A stretch of DNA of 64,000 nt from Candidatus Saccharicenans sp. Lineage in GTDB: Bacteria > Acidobacteriota > Aminicenantia > Aminicenantales > Saccharicenantaceae. This document shows positions 24,247-32,537 of this stretch, piece after piece (within the stretch, counting starts at the first letter, position 1; every line of letters starts with the position of its first letter). Position numbers and translations under genes: made by a program. A model generated the notes under the pieces. The model had not been told where the DNA came from, did no database searches, and worked only from the letters and a program-made list of their open reading frames with translations. The stretch covers positions 186,001 to 250,000 of the forward strand of contig JASEIU010000003.1 in the NCBI GenBank assembly GCA_030017715.1, given 5' to 3'.

Positions 24247-24921
24247 ATGAAAACAGCAGCCATAATTCTGGGCGGAGGGCGCGGCACACGGGTCGGCTGG
24301 GTTGCTCCCAAGCAGTTTGCCCGTCTTAAAGACCGGCCTCTATTTGATTATTCGGTGGAAAAATTTGCTGCCCTGAAGGTGGAGGTCATAGTGGCAGTCC
24401 TGGTTGAAGATTACCGGAATTATTACCAGCCTCATCCGGAGATCACCATCATCGCCCCCGGAGGCGCCAGTCGGCAGCAGTCGGTCCTTAACGGCCTGCG
24501 GGCCTGTCCCGAAGATACCGAACTGGTCATTATCCATGATTCGGCCCGGCCTTTTTTCCCGTTGAAAAGCGTCACCGAAGGACTCGGAAAGCTTGCTGAT
24601 CAAGAATACGACGGTCTGGCTCTGGCCATACCCTCAACCGATACCCTGGCCGAAGTCGAAGGCCGGCGGGTGGTAGCCTTTCCCGACCGACAGAAAATTT
24701 ACCGCACCCAGACTCCCCAGCTATTCAGGTTCAGGGAAATAAAACTGGCTTATGAGGAGCAGCAGCAGGCGGCTTTTACCGATGACCTGTCGGTGGCCCT
24801 GGCTGCCGGCCTTGGCTGCGGTTGGGTAGAGGGCAGCCGGATGAATTTCAAGATAACCACGGAACTTGACTGGCTGCTGGCCGAAAAGCTTCTGGCTTCA
24901 GGCGGGCTGGAGCTGGGATGA
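24247..24921 (+). CDS. ispD: 2-C-methyl-D-erythritol 4-phosphate cytidylyltransferase-like protein
   Basis: This 224-residue CTP-dependent nucleotidyltransferase of the IspD family normally makes CDP-methylerythritol in the MEP isoprenoid pathway. Seen are the CTP loop AAIILGGGRGTRVG (4-17) and PKQFARLKDRPLFDYSV, then IIAPGGASRQQSVLNGL, IHDSARPF (the metal-site Asp), the TRTPQLF-like segment (YRTQTPQLF) and the terminal TDDLSVA...EGSRMNFKITTELDW. The first loop has GGGRGTR where IspD usually has GxGxRM. It follows truD by 21 bases and is convergent with the CDP-alcohol transferase cluster, overlapping its 3' end by 24 bases. CDP-ribitol or CDP-polyol synthesis is a possible alternative given those neighbours, but IspD is the simpler call. 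Confidence 0.8.
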   Translation: MKTAAIILGGGRGTRVGWVAPKQFARLKDRPLFDYSVEKFAALKVEVIVAVLVEDYRNYYQPHPEITIIAPGGASRQQSVLNGLRACPEDTELVIIHDSARPFFPLKSVTEGLGKLADQEYDGLALAIPSTDTLAEVEGRRVVAFPDRQKIYRTQTPQLFRFREIKLAYEEQQQAAFTDDLSVALAAGLGCGWVEGSRMNFKITTELDWLLAEKLLASGGLELG

Positions 24922-26211
24922 GGATTTCTTTTTAAGCTGCCGTCGCGACCAGCTACCGAAATAGACGGCCTCCAGGAAGGCAAAACCGGAAACCATGACC
25001 GCCAGCACTCCTGCTCCTCCCAGGACGATCAAAACAAAGGCTAAGGTGGTGAAGAAGTCCCGGCGATAAATAAAAGCGATTTTTGAGGCTATCCGGTCAG
25101 CCCAGTTCTGGAAATCCGGGTCCAGAATACTGGCCTCGATTTCCAGGGCAATCGGATGGATATGAAATCCTATATCCGCCCGTCTGGCAAAGTAAATGAT
25201 CTGAAGATAGAAGGCAACCATCGACAGCAAACCGAATGCCCCAATATACAGCCAGAGCTGGTCGCCGAACTGGCGGTGGAGTCCGAGCGGCAGAGCGGTA
25301 AAAAAGGTGACGAAAAGAAAGGCGTCGGCCGAAACATCAAAAATGGTGCCGAAACGAGATACCCGGCAGGTCAGCCTGGCGTTTTCCCCGTCGCAGCAGT
25401 CGACGATAGAAGACAGTTGAAAAAGAAGACCCCCCAGCGCCATCTTGAGGTAGGTCCCCTGAAGAATCAGGTAAACACTGACCAGTTCCATAGCCAGGAC
25501 AATCAGGCTGATCTGATTTGGAGTCAGGCCCAGGTTGATAAGATTTCTGGTCAACTTCAGCGAGATCGGCCGGAAAAAAACCCTGGTAATGTAGCTGTCG
25601 ACCGGTTTGCGACCGGTCTCCAGGAGAAGCTTTTCGGCTTCGCGGGCAGCTTCAGGGCTGTCCACCCTGATGAAAAAAGGACAATCGACCGTTACCTGGC
25701 CGGTTGAAAAGGAGCCTTCCTGCCTGTCTCCCTTTCCGGGATATTCACTCTTCAGCCCGGCCGGAGGCGGGAGAAGTTCGCCGATTCTTTCCCGCTTGGC
25801 CAAAAAAACGCCCCGGCAGTCTGAGTGCTCGGGGGAAGAAAGGCCGTTTCGGTTAAACAGGATGAGGTCGGCCGCCGGCTCCCGGCTGCTGGCCAGAAGC
25901 GACGGGAAAAATTCGGGATGGACAGCCAGGTTGTCCTCCATAACCAGGAGGTGAGAACTGGCGTTCCTTTCGGCCGCTACCTTTCGCTTGTTATCCGGGC
26001 AGAAAACGGTCAGCTCCATCTTTTCCGGGCTGAACCTCCGGTCCGCCCGGAGTTCTTCCACTGTCTGACGGGCTCGCCCGTCTTCTTCCGAATACAACCA
26101 GAATTTTTTCAGCCCGGCCTTCCAGCCATAGAGAATCAGTCTTTCCAGCAGGCTCAGGCCCAGGATTCTGGTCTGACCTTCCCGGCTGAGAAGGATAACG
26201 GCTTCTTCCAT
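24898..26211 (-). CDS. CDP-alcohol phosphotransferase with degenerate nucleotidyltransferase-like N-terminal domain (copy 2)
   Basis: This encodes 437 residues. The C-terminal half (from about 215) has six or so membrane segments and the complete CDP-alcohol phosphatidyltransferase signature: DCCDGENAR, then G and D at the fixed spacing to FDVSAD. The N-terminal 200 residues look like a nucleotidyltransferase fold (AVILLSREGQTRILG, LLVMEDNLAVHP) but the glycine/arginine loop is changed (SREGQTR), so it may be inactive. The layout recalls bifunctional inositol-1-phosphate cytidylyltransferase/DIPP synthases, where the head makes CDP-inositol and the tail transfers it. It is the last gene of a minus-strand group with two intact cytidylyltransferases and a paralogue at 27618. 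Product (phospholipid head group or soluble phosphodiester) is unknown. Confidence 0.75.
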   Translation of the reverse strand: MEEAVILLSREGQTRILGLSLLERLILYGWKAGLKKFWLYSEEDGRARQTVEELRADRRFSPEKMELTVFCPDNKRKVAAERNASSHLLVMEDNLAVHPEFFPSLLASSREPAADLILFNRNGLSSPEHSDCRGVFLAKRERIGELLPPPAGLKSEYPGKGDRQEGSFSTGQVTVDCPFFIRVDSPEAAREAEKLLLETGRKPVDSYITRVFFRPISLKLTRNLINLGLTPNQISLIVLAMELVSVYLILQGTYLKMALGGLLFQLSSIVDCCDGENARLTCRVSRFGTIFDVSADAFLFVTFFTALPLGLHRQFGDQLWLYIGAFGLLSMVAFYLQIIYFARRADIGFHIHPIALEIEASILDPDFQNWADRIASKIAFIYRRDFFTTLAFVLIVLGGAGVLAVMVSGFAFLEAVYFGSWSRRQLKKKSSSQLQPA

Positions 26212-26401
26212 GAGTATTCCGATGTCTAATGTCTTCCCGCTTAAAATAAGCTTATTCTTCTATCACAGCCGACGACAAAATTCAACCACTGGCAATTTTT
26301 CCCGTACCTGTAATAGCCCTTACTGTGAAGAGGGGCCCGTCGCAGAGCGCCGCCTTCTCGAAATCAGTGCTCACTGTATCTTAAAAGCCACTCTACTTTA
26401 A

Positions 26402-26503
26402 GAGGGTCCTGTCGCGGCGCGCTTCCTCCCGTCCTCGCTCACCGATCTCCCCGGCGGAGAACCCCTTCCGCTACGGGCAGTTCGGAGACACGCCGCCACC
26501 CTC
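26402..26503 (+). repeat. dispersed intergenic repeat core, copy A
   Basis: It begins GGGTCCTGTCGCGGCGCGC and ends in CGCCGCCACCCT, with CCTCCCGTCCTCGCTC, GAACCCCTTCCGCTACGGG and GTTCGGAGACA in between. The same blocks in the same order occur at 31932-32032 and 53791-53889. Confidence 0.7.
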
Positions 26504-26603
26504 AGAAAAACTTGCCTCTCCGATCCAATATTGGCCCGGATTGGAAAGAGTGGCCTGTTGAAAGGCATAAACCTTCAGGTATCAAATCCTCGCCTTATCT
26601 TTG

Positions 26604-26655
26604 CTGCCTGAAATCGTATGGTGGGTCCTGTCACGCTGCGCCTCCTCATTTTGCC
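26604..26655 (+). repeat. dispersed repeat, short 5' fragment (copy E)
   Basis: CTGCCTGAAATCGTATGG followed by GGGTCCTGTCACG matches the junction of the left arm and core in the copy at 31910-31945 (GGCTGAAATTGTAATTGTG, GGGTCCTGTCACG). The match fades after about 26655. Confidence 0.5.
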
Positions 26656-26937
26656 ATTTCCAGAATTTGCAGAAAAAGATTTGTCTTTTGGGGCTCCGGT
26701 TTAATTCATAGCTAAAACTTAAAAACAGTCTCTGTTACCGCGTCTCTTCGACCGTCCGCGCTCTGCTTGAAACCGGCGGATTTATCAACCTGGCCCGCGC
26801 TAAGAGGGAGACGTCGCGCTTCCGCGCTCTCCTGCTTCAGGTGAAGAAACAGGAAGTTTTTGGTCAGGCTCGGGAAATTCTTGCGGTTGAATCTAAGCCG
26901 GAAGTCCGCTCCCGAATCCGGGGTAATCAAACCTTTT

Positions 26938-27621
26938 TTATCTATCGTTCGCCAGGTAAGCCCTGACCCGCTTTAGGTCTTCCGGAAAGTCGACTTCATG
27001 GCAAAAGAGGCCGCCGGCCGGGACGGCCAGAAACCGGCCTTTATCCTGGATGATGTAATTTTCTATGGCTTTTTCAAAATAGTCGTTATCCCCTACCAGC
27101 TCCAGGTGCTTTCGCAGAGATTCCAGGTCATCCCGGGCCACCAGGTTCAGGCCCAGAGCTTCGCCCTCGGCCGCCTCCACCTGCTTGGAGATTTCGGTTA
27201 TAAAGCCCCCTCCGTCCGTCCTGTACTTTACCTCTTCCAGACCGCACTTCTTGTCGTCAACCAGGACGCAGGAGCAGCCGACGGAGAGAATCTTCGGAAT
27301 CAGCGCCCGGTCAAAGATCACGTCCCCGTTCAGCCAGAGGACATCTTCATCCATCTGACTGAGGCCCTTGAGAAGGCTTTTGCTGGTGTTGGTGACGGCA
27401 AACCTTTCGTTAAAAGTATAATTCAGCTCGGGATGACTGGCCACAATTAACTCTTTTTTGAAACCCACCACCACCAGGATATTTTCCGGGGGGATAAAAG
27501 CCTTAAGGTTTTCAACCTGATAATCGATGATGGCCCGACGGCTGTCTACCCGGACCATGGCCTTGGGCAGGTCCAGCCCCAGCCTGGTCCCCCTGCCGGC
27601 AGCCAGAATGACCGCTTTCAA
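26938..27621 (-). CDS. sugar/alcohol-phosphate nucleotidyltransferase (LicC/PntC-like cytidylyltransferase)
   Basis: This 227-residue single-domain nucleotidyltransferase has an intact signature AVILAAGRGTRLG (3-15) and PKAMVRV, a metal-site LWLNGDVIFD near residue 100, and FNERFAVTNTSKSLLKGL near 72-89. The last has the character of choline-phosphate or aminoethylphosphonate cytidylyltransferases (LicC/PntC), where an asparagine-rich segment precedes SxxxA. The start is TTG 27621-27619, six bases after AAGGAG, and it overlaps the stop of the upstream CDP-alcohol transferase by four bases (TTGA), so the two proteins are made together. It probably supplies the CDP-alcohol that the neighbour uses. 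Which alcohol phosphate is loaded cannot be read from sequence. Confidence 0.78.
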   Translation of the reverse strand: MKAVILAAGRGTRLGLDLPKAMVRVDSRRAIIDYQVENLKAFIPPENILVVVGFKKELIVASHPELNYTFNERFAVTNTSKSLLKGLSQMDEDVLWLNGDVIFDRALIPKILSVGCSCVLVDDKKCGLEEVKYRTDGGGFITEISKQVEAAEGEALGLNLVARDDLESLRKHLELVGDNDYFEKAIENYIIQDKGRFLAVPAGGLFCHEVDFPEDLKRVRAYLANDR

Positions 27622-28925
27622 AGAAAGTCTCCTTTTTCTCGCGACTCAAGCTTCTTTTTCCTCAGCGAATAAATAAAGAAATAAACCGCCTCCAGAAAAG
27701 CCAGCAGGCCCACCAGGACCATGGCCTGCCTGGCCAGCCCGGCCACAATCATGATAAAAGCGGCCGTGGAGAAAAAATCACGGCGGTAAACAAAAGCCAT
27801 ACCGGCTGCCAGCCGGTCAAAAATTGTCTGAAACTCAGGCCACTTCTGGCTGGCCTCAACCTCTTTGACCACGGCCACGATATTATGGCCAAGCCCTTTT
27901 TCCCGGGCATATTTGATAAGCTGAAGGTAAAAGGCTGTCATTGACAGCAGGGCAAAGGCTCCGACATACAGCCAGAATTTTTCCCCGTAGGTCCGATAAA
28001 GACCAACCGGCAGGGCTGAAAAAAAAGAGACAAAGGTTATAGCGTCGGCGGTAATATCCAGAGTTCCCCCTGCCCTGGTTATCCGGTAGGTCAGTCTGGC
28101 GTTCTCCCCGTCACAGCCGTCAATTATCGAAGCCAGCTCAAAGAGTATTCCCCCGGGCACCAGCCACTCACGGCCGTAGCCCACACAAACCACGCTCAGC
28201 AGTCCAACGGCCAGGGTGATAAGGCTCTGAAATATCGGATGGATATTTAAATAAAGAAAATATTTCGTCAGAAACAGCGAAATCCGGCGGTTTATCAACC
28301 TGGCCACGATACCGTCCTGAGGCTTGCGGCCGGTCTGGAGCATCAGTTTACTTGCCAGATTAAAGCTTTTCCTGTCGTCGACAACCACTACAAATCCGCC
28401 CGAAGGCGCCAGCGAAGCGACTGCCTCTTTTGCCCCGGACCTGATTTCGTCAAGGCCTTTTCCGGACTTAATCTGGCTCAGAACCATGTCCAGCCCGGCT
28501 CCGGCCCGAACGGCCAGCAATCCGCGACAGGGCTGTTTCTGGCTGTCTTTGACCTGGAGTTCCAGCCCGGCCAGAGGAAAACTCAGGCCTTCGAGTTTTT
28601 CCGCCAGCCAGGAAAAGATTGCCGGGTCGATCGCCAGATTATCCTCCATGAACAGCAGATAATCATCCGGCGAGGATGGGGACAAATCGTTCTCCGGGGT
28701 TTCCGGACCAAGAATTTTAAGGCGGATATCCCGGTTCAGTATCCTCCGGTCGGAGAAAAGCTCAAAGACAGCCTTTTGGGCCTCAGCCTTATCCGGGTGA
28801 AAAAGCCAGAACTCGGTCCAGCCAGCCGCCCCGGCACTAAGAATCAGTCGCAGCCTGAGGGTAAGCCCCAGCAGTCTTTTCCGACCGGACCCACTCAGAA
28901 TCACTACCGCTTTCCTGCCTGTCAT
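27618..28925 (-). CDS. CDP-alcohol phosphotransferase with degenerate nucleotidyltransferase-like N-terminal domain (copy 1)
   Basis: This 435-residue paralogue of the protein at 24898-26211 has the same order: a nucleotidyltransferase-like head (AVVILSGSGRKRLLG, LLFMEDNLAIDP) and a membrane tail with the CDP-alcohol motif DGCDGENARLTYR...G...D and LDITAD. Conserved shared segments (TGRKP, YRRDFFSTAAF, FLEAVYF) show gene duplication. The head has GSGRKR where active enzymes have GxGxRxxPK, and no PK is seen, so catalysis there is doubtful. ATG 28925 follows AAGGAA. It overlaps the LicC/PntC-like gene by four bases and follows the inositol-phosphate-type cytidylyltransferase by 63 bases. The tail likely joins an activated polar alcohol to a second alcohol in or at the membrane. 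Confidence 0.78.
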   Translation of the reverse strand: MTGRKAVVILSGSGRKRLLGLTLRLRLILSAGAAGWTEFWLFHPDKAEAQKAVFELFSDRRILNRDIRLKILGPETPENDLSPSSPDDYLLFMEDNLAIDPAIFSWLAEKLEGLSFPLAGLELQVKDSQKQPCRGLLAVRAGAGLDMVLSQIKSGKGLDEIRSGAKEAVASLAPSGGFVVVVDDRKSFNLASKLMLQTGRKPQDGIVARLINRRISLFLTKYFLYLNIHPIFQSLITLAVGLLSVVCVGYGREWLVPGGILFELASIIDGCDGENARLTYRITRAGGTLDITADAITFVSFFSALPVGLYRTYGEKFWLYVGAFALLSMTAFYLQLIKYAREKGLGHNIVAVVKEVEASQKWPEFQTIFDRLAAGMAFVYRRDFFSTAAFIMIVAGLARQAMVLVGLLAFLEAVYFFIYSLRKKKLESREKGDFL

Positions 28926-28988
28926 CTTTCTGTTCCTTTCCGGCCAATAACTCCCGACAGCCGGCCGGCCGCCGGTAATAGCGGGTTT

Positions 28989-29717
28989 TCAGTACCAGCT
29001 AACTCCCGTCTTCAGGTAATTTTCCGCTCTTTCCACGGCTTTCCGGTCATCGATATCTATCCAGAATCGGTCGCCGATCTCAACCGCCCCGGCCTGACCC
29101 CTGGAGGCCAGCAGCCTGACGCCCCCGGACAGGCTGAAATCGCCGACCCTGCTCTGACTTTCTTCCAGCGCCTGAAAGAGCGCCGGACGGCAGAGAAAAA
29201 GGCCGGTGTCAAAAGCATTGTAATTAACAAGCCCTTTGCCGATATCCTTAATCTTTCCGTCTTCCACCCGGACCCGGGTTACATCATCCAGGTCAACGCA
29301 GGGATGATTCTGAATCCTGGAATCAACGGCCAGAACCAGTTCGTTTTTTCCCAACCCCGACTGCCGCAGCAGCTCCAGGATGGCCGGGTCGAAGATGTGG
29401 TCGGACATCAGGAGGAAGAAAGCCTCCTCCAGCAGCGGCCGGGCCTTGCAAACAGACAGGCCATTCTCCTTCTGCCACTCTTCGTTATAAACCAGGGTCA
29501 GCTTAATCTCTCCCGAAGAATATTTTGCTCTGAGATGTTCCTCCAGCCCGGTCCGGTTATAACCGGTAACCACCACCACCTCCCTGATCCCGGCCTTCCG
29601 CACCCCGTTCAAGACCCAGTCGATGAGCGGCCGCCGGCAGAGCGGAAGAAGCGGCTTGGAGGAAATAAGGCCCGACAGCCTTTTACCCTGTCCGGCAGCG
29701 ATGATCAGGGCTTTCAA
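28989..29717 (-). CDS. inositol-1-phosphate cytidylyltransferase-like enzyme
   Basis: This 242-residue nucleotidyltransferase has an intact ALIIAAGQGKRL loop (3-14), SKPLLPL, then NEEWQKENGLSVCKA and FFLLMSDHIFDP (about 80-110). The pair NEEW..ENG.S and L.MSDH resembles inositol-1-phosphate cytidylyltransferases, the head domain of archaeal and bacterial DIPP synthases. The end has RFWIDIDDRKAVERAENYL. It starts with TTG 29717-29715 after AGGAGA. First gene of the minus-strand group with two CDP-alcohol phosphotransferases, it would provide CDP-inositol (or a similar CDP-polyol). There is no inositol-1-phosphate synthase in the window, so the substrate is inferred from motif likeness only. 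Glucose-1-phosphate-type nucleotidyltransferases are the alternative. Confidence 0.75.
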   Translation of the reverse strand: MKALIIAAGQGKRLSGLISSKPLLPLCRRPLIDWVLNGVRKAGIREVVVVTGYNRTGLEEHLRAKYSSGEIKLTLVYNEEWQKENGLSVCKARPLLEEAFFLLMSDHIFDPAILELLRQSGLGKNELVLAVDSRIQNHPCVDLDDVTRVRVEDGKIKDIGKGLVNYNAFDTGLFLCRPALFQALEESQSRVGDFSLSGGVRLLASRGQAGAVEIGDRFWIDIDDRKAVERAENYLKTGVSWY

Positions 29718-29839
29718 AACACTCTCCTTAAATTAGACCTGGGTCAATAGAAACGATCATAAGTTTGCTAATTTTAAATTAACGGAGGCTCCTTGTCCAG
29801 AAGAATATAGTCGGCCGGGCCTGTCAAGCGCCGAAAGCT

Positions 29840-30640
29840 TCAGTCCAGCGGCCGGTATTCGAGATAATCTTCATCAATTATCCTTCGAACCGACTTAAAA
29901 AGAAAATGACCGTATATTTTTATTTTTACCTTTCTCATAACCAACCTTTCCTGCCAGAGCTCCAGGTCCACCTCCATCAGAAATTCCCGGACAAAGGCCG
30001 GAGTCCTGACCGGCGTCATTTCAACCCGCCGCAGGTCGTAGGAGTCCCGGCTGATAAAAAAAAGGCCCTCAAAAAGAAAATCCTTTTTTTCTTTAGCCCT
30101 GGCCTCCACCAGAAAAACTCTCTGGCCGTTGATTTCTGATTCTCCCCTCAACCTGAAATTATAGCGACTCCGGTTCTTGTCGCTGAAAGGAATCAGGTCT
30201 TCCAGACTGAGCGTAAGCCCGTCTGCCGGCTGGCGGCCCGAAGCCCTTTCCTTTTCTCTTTCTTCCCTGATTCTATTTAACCTTTGCTGTCTCTGCCGAC
30301 GATACTCCTCGGTGATGTCCCTGGCCCGTCCCTTTTCAATTTCAATGGTTTCCAGGATTTCCTCCCCCAGCAATCCTCCGTCAAACTTCATCCATTTGGT
30401 AACCCGCCTGACCTTCTCCGGCTGCCAGTGGCGGTCGGCATTGGTCTGGGAAGAAACCACCAGCGCCTGCCAGCGGCCGAAGTCCCGGTAGGAAGTCAAT
30501 CTCTGATAAGCTCTGTCTACAATCAGGTCAACAGGCGTATCGGCAACAGGTTGGGCTTTCAAGATCAAGGCCGGGCTAAAGAATAGAAAGAGGAAGGTCA
30601 ACTCTCTCCTGAGTCCGGCAATCGGCTTATTTCTGGACAT
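29840..30640 (-). CDS. exported LolA-like outer-membrane lipoprotein-sorting fold protein
   Basis: This encodes 266 residues from ATG 30640-30638 with GGAGG six bases upstream; the upstream in-frame extension is not supported. The signal peptide ELTFLFLFFSPALILKAQP is cleaved near residue 30. The remainder alternates beta strands and a charged helical insert (DITEEYRRQRQQRLNRIREE, about 125-150). The final part RVFLVEARAKEKK, GLFFISRDSYDLRRVEMTP and VDLELWQERLVMRKVKIKIYG is like the half-barrel of LolA/LolB or DUF4292-type proteins that carry lipids or lipoproteins through the periplasm. It stands alone. Assignment to the fold is by eye and moderate; the function is unknown. Confidence 0.6.
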   Translation of the reverse strand: MSRNKPIAGLRRELTFLFLFFSPALILKAQPVADTPVDLIVDRAYQRLTSYRDFGRWQALVVSSQTNADRHWQPEKVRRVTKWMKFDGGLLGEEILETIEIEKGRARDITEEYRRQRQQRLNRIREEREKERASGRQPADGLTLSLEDLIPFSDKNRSRYNFRLRGESEINGQRVFLVEARAKEKKDFLFEGLFFISRDSYDLRRVEMTPVRTPAFVREFLMEVDLELWQERLVMRKVKIKIYGHFLFKSVRRIIDEDYLEYRPLD

Positions 30641-30904
30641 CAGCCTCCGCCTGGCAATAAGTGCCAACCGGTTAGAGTTCCGGCACAGCGGCCCTATTAT
30701 ACCAGAGAGACCAATAGCCCCGAAACGACAGGCCGGGCCGAGAGCAGAAGCCGGATCACTGTTGAATAAAACCTGAATCCGGCCCGGGTTACTCTGTCTT
30801 GCCGGGTCAGATTTGCCTTTGCGCAGGACCGGTTTTTTTTGGGAAAATAGCCTCACCCCGGGACACAGATACAGGGGCAAAGACTGCCCGACCTGTCTGA
30901 GCTA
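30641..30904. other. divergent intergenic stretch
   Basis: Non-coding region between the LolA-like gene (minus) and the PorT-like gene (plus). Apart from the promoter at 30905-30933 and the ribosome-binding site of the LolA-like gene I see no feature. Confidence 0.4.
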
Positions 30905-30933
30905 TTGCTTTTAAAGTTGAATTAAAGTATTAA
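30905..30933 (+). promoter_or_regulatory. promoter of the PorT-like barrel gene
   Basis: TTGCTT (30905-30910), a 17-base spacer and TATTAA (30928-30933) lie 50 bases before the start codon at 30983. Confidence 0.5.
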
Positions 30934-30982
30934 TTACTCAGGCAATGTCACCCGAGCCGATGAAAAAAGGAGGGTAAACCCC

Positions 30983-31636
30983 ATGAAAAAGAACCGGCGC
31001 TGGCTCAGTTATGCCATTATTTTTCTTCTGATCGGCGGACTGGCGGCATCACCTTCCCGGGCCCAATTTCATTTTGGAGTCAAGGGCGGTCTGGCTCTGG
31101 GCAATCTGAAATCATTGCCCGAGGTATTTCTTGAGGGTTTTCCCTGGAAGGACAAGAGAGGTTGGGCCGGCGGGGTCTTTACCAGCTTTGAGTTCCTGCC
31201 GGGAATTTCCATCCAGCCGGAAGTGCTTTACATCCAGAAAGGAGCCCGCCTGGTTGACCCCGAATACGATTTTGAGGCCCGATTCAATTTTGACTACATT
31301 GAGCTTCCGGTTCTGCTGAAAATTGACCTGCCCATCGAAGGGCTGGCCGCGATGCCTTCCGTTTTATTCGGCCCTTTTTTTGGCTTCAACCAGAAAGCCA
31401 GCATTGTCATGGTCGACCCGTTCAGCAGGGAAACAGAAGACATTAAGGCTGATGTTCAGAAAGCTGAATACGGAATCATTTTAGGACTGTTCATAAGCCA
31501 GAAGTGGGGCCCCGGCCATTTTTCGGTTGATGCTCGCTATGACCTGGGTTTGACCAACATTCTGAAGCCGGGGGTGGAGTGGATGGAAACCATCAAGACC
31601 AGAACCTGGGTCTTTATGATCGGCTATTCCTTCTGA
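30983..31636 (+). CDS. outer-membrane beta-barrel protein (PorT/OMP_b-brl family)
   Basis: This encodes 217 residues. The signal peptide (LSYAIIFLLIGGLAASPSRAQ) is followed by an eight-stranded barrel: FHFGVKGGLALGNL, WAGGVFTSFEFL, ISIQPEVLYIQKGA, FNFDYIELPVLLKIDL, MPSVLFGPFFGFN, EYGIILGLFIS, HFSVDARYDLGLTNI and the final aromatic strand TWVFMIGYSF ending in Phe, as needed for BAM-dependent insertion. The segment IQPEVLYxxKG...YIELPVLLK is the signature of PorT-like barrels common in Bacteroidetes and Acidobacteriota-like groups. A good AGGAGG-type site precedes ATG 30983. It seems monocistronic. No specific transport function is visible. Confidence 0.82.
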   Translation: MKKNRRWLSYAIIFLLIGGLAASPSRAQFHFGVKGGLALGNLKSLPEVFLEGFPWKDKRGWAGGVFTSFEFLPGISIQPEVLYIQKGARLVDPEYDFEARFNFDYIELPVLLKIDLPIEGLAAMPSVLFGPFFGFNQKASIVMVDPFSRETEDIKADVQKAEYGIILGLFISQKWGPGHFSVDARYDLGLTNILKPGVEWMETIKTRTWVFMIGYSF

Positions 31637-31808
31637 CCGCTACCCGGCGGCGCCCCTGAACAGAACAATCTTTTATTTTTCTAAAATTGCCAATATTTAC
31701 CCGGCTTGAATCCGGTCCCGCGCCAAACCTCGATTGTTGTTCCGCCTCTTTCTCAGAACTTCCCGGCCCATCCCTGGTGGAAACACTGAATGTCAGTAAA
31801 AATTAAAA

Positions 31809-32232
31809 AGTGGATCTTCTCCCACTTAGTTGACAGAATACGATATCTATTAAATGAGAGAAAACTAATAAATCCTTCTTTTTGTGATAGCCTCTCTGTA
31901 TCTTTTTTGGCTGAAATTGTAATTGTGTGGAGGGTCCTGTCACGGCCCGCCCCCTCCCGTCCTCGCTCCACCCATCCCCCCGCAGGGAACCCCTTCCGCT
32001 GCGGGCGGTTCGGAGACAGACCGTGCCACCCTCCTGCCTTTATTGCCGCCGGTCAGGAAAACAGAGAGGCTTCCTCGTTTGGTTGGAGCCGGGGCTGATC
32101 AAAAGGCTGCGAAGACACCTCTTTTAATCTCTCTTTGAGGCTTTGCTTCTAAAGGCCGCTCCCGGTCCAGTGAAATCTTATAGTCATTCGACCAGGTATT
32201 TTTCTTTTGATCAACTAATCGGGAGATGAACC
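31809..32232 (+). repeat. dispersed intergenic repeat, longest copy (B)
   Basis: This 424-base element is nearly identical to 47850-48209 over both arms. The left arm starts AGTGGATCTTCTCC and includes TTAGTTGACAGAATAC and GTGATAGCCTCTC; the core (31932-32032) is the same as copies A and D; the right arm has GCCGCCGGTCAGGAAAACAG, GGCTTCCTCGTTTGGTTGG, GGCTGATCAAAAGGCTGCGA and ends ACTAATCGGGAGATGAACC. The core can fold: CCTGTC pairs with GACAGA/GACAGG and CCCGCAG with CTGCGGG. No intact protein is shared by all copies. It lies between the PorT-like gene and the thiM riboswitch. Confidence 0.8.
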
Positions 32233-32344
32233 TGAAAAGTAGACAGATATAATGTTAAAAAATGGATCCCTGGAAAAGCTGTTTAAGGGAAGACTACTCT
32301 CTGGACTGTTTGGTTTTGCCGCCAAATTCGGAAGAAACAGTGAA

Positions 32345-32373
32345 TTGACAGGCCCCGGCGTTTATAGTAGATA
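32345..32373 (+). promoter_or_regulatory. promoter upstream of the TPP riboswitch
   Basis: A perfect TTGACA (32345-32350), 17 bases, then TAGATA (32368-32373) place the transcription start at about 32380, exactly at the first base of the riboswitch stem. Confidence 0.55.
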
Positions 32374-32380
32374 GAATATG

Positions 32381-32473
32381 TTCTGTCAGGGGTGCCTTCG
32401 GCATCTTCCGGACGAAGGCTGAGAGCAAACCCTTTGAACCTGAACTGGGTAATGCCAGCGTAGGAAGACAGAG
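32381..32473 (+). promoter_or_regulatory. TPP riboswitch (THI element)
   Basis: The conserved thi-box is clear: GGGGTGC (about 32389-32395), the GCTGAGA box after a variable CTTCG hairpin, then ACCCTTTGAACCTGAACTGG and GTAATGCCAGCGTAGGAA. Helix P1 pairs CTGTC (32383-32387) with GACAG (32467-32471). It lies 65 bases before thiM. The ribosome-binding site AGGAGG just before the start suggests control of translation or termination in the intervening 60 bases; I see no strong T-run terminator, so translational control is the better guess. Confidence 0.93.
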
Positions 32474-32537
32474 TCGTTCGGGGGAAAGAGCTCAGCCTCA
32501 GCGGACAGAACCAGCCTGGCACAGGAGGTATGAGGCC

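Larger units (their letters stand above)
26212..26937. other. intergenic stretch with fragments of the dispersed repeat
   Basis: This long gap within the CDP-alcohol gene group holds one good copy of the repeat core (26402-26503), a short 5' fragment (26604-26655) and looser matches such as GGCCCGTCGCAGAGCG near 26335. No coding sequence is convincing. It separates the gene at 24898-26211 from the rest of its group, so that gene probably has its own promoter. Confidence 0.55.

Noticed and set aside
24247-24921. Assigning the IspD-like gene to CDP-ribitol or CDP-inositol synthesis because of its neighbours
   Set aside because: It is on the opposite strand and linked to truD; the motif set fits IspD well enough.
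26402-26503. Repeat core as a tRNA, rRNA fragment or CRISPR repeat
   Set aside because: There is no TPsiC arm, CCA end or rRNA-like sequence, and copies are dispersed, not arrayed with spacers.
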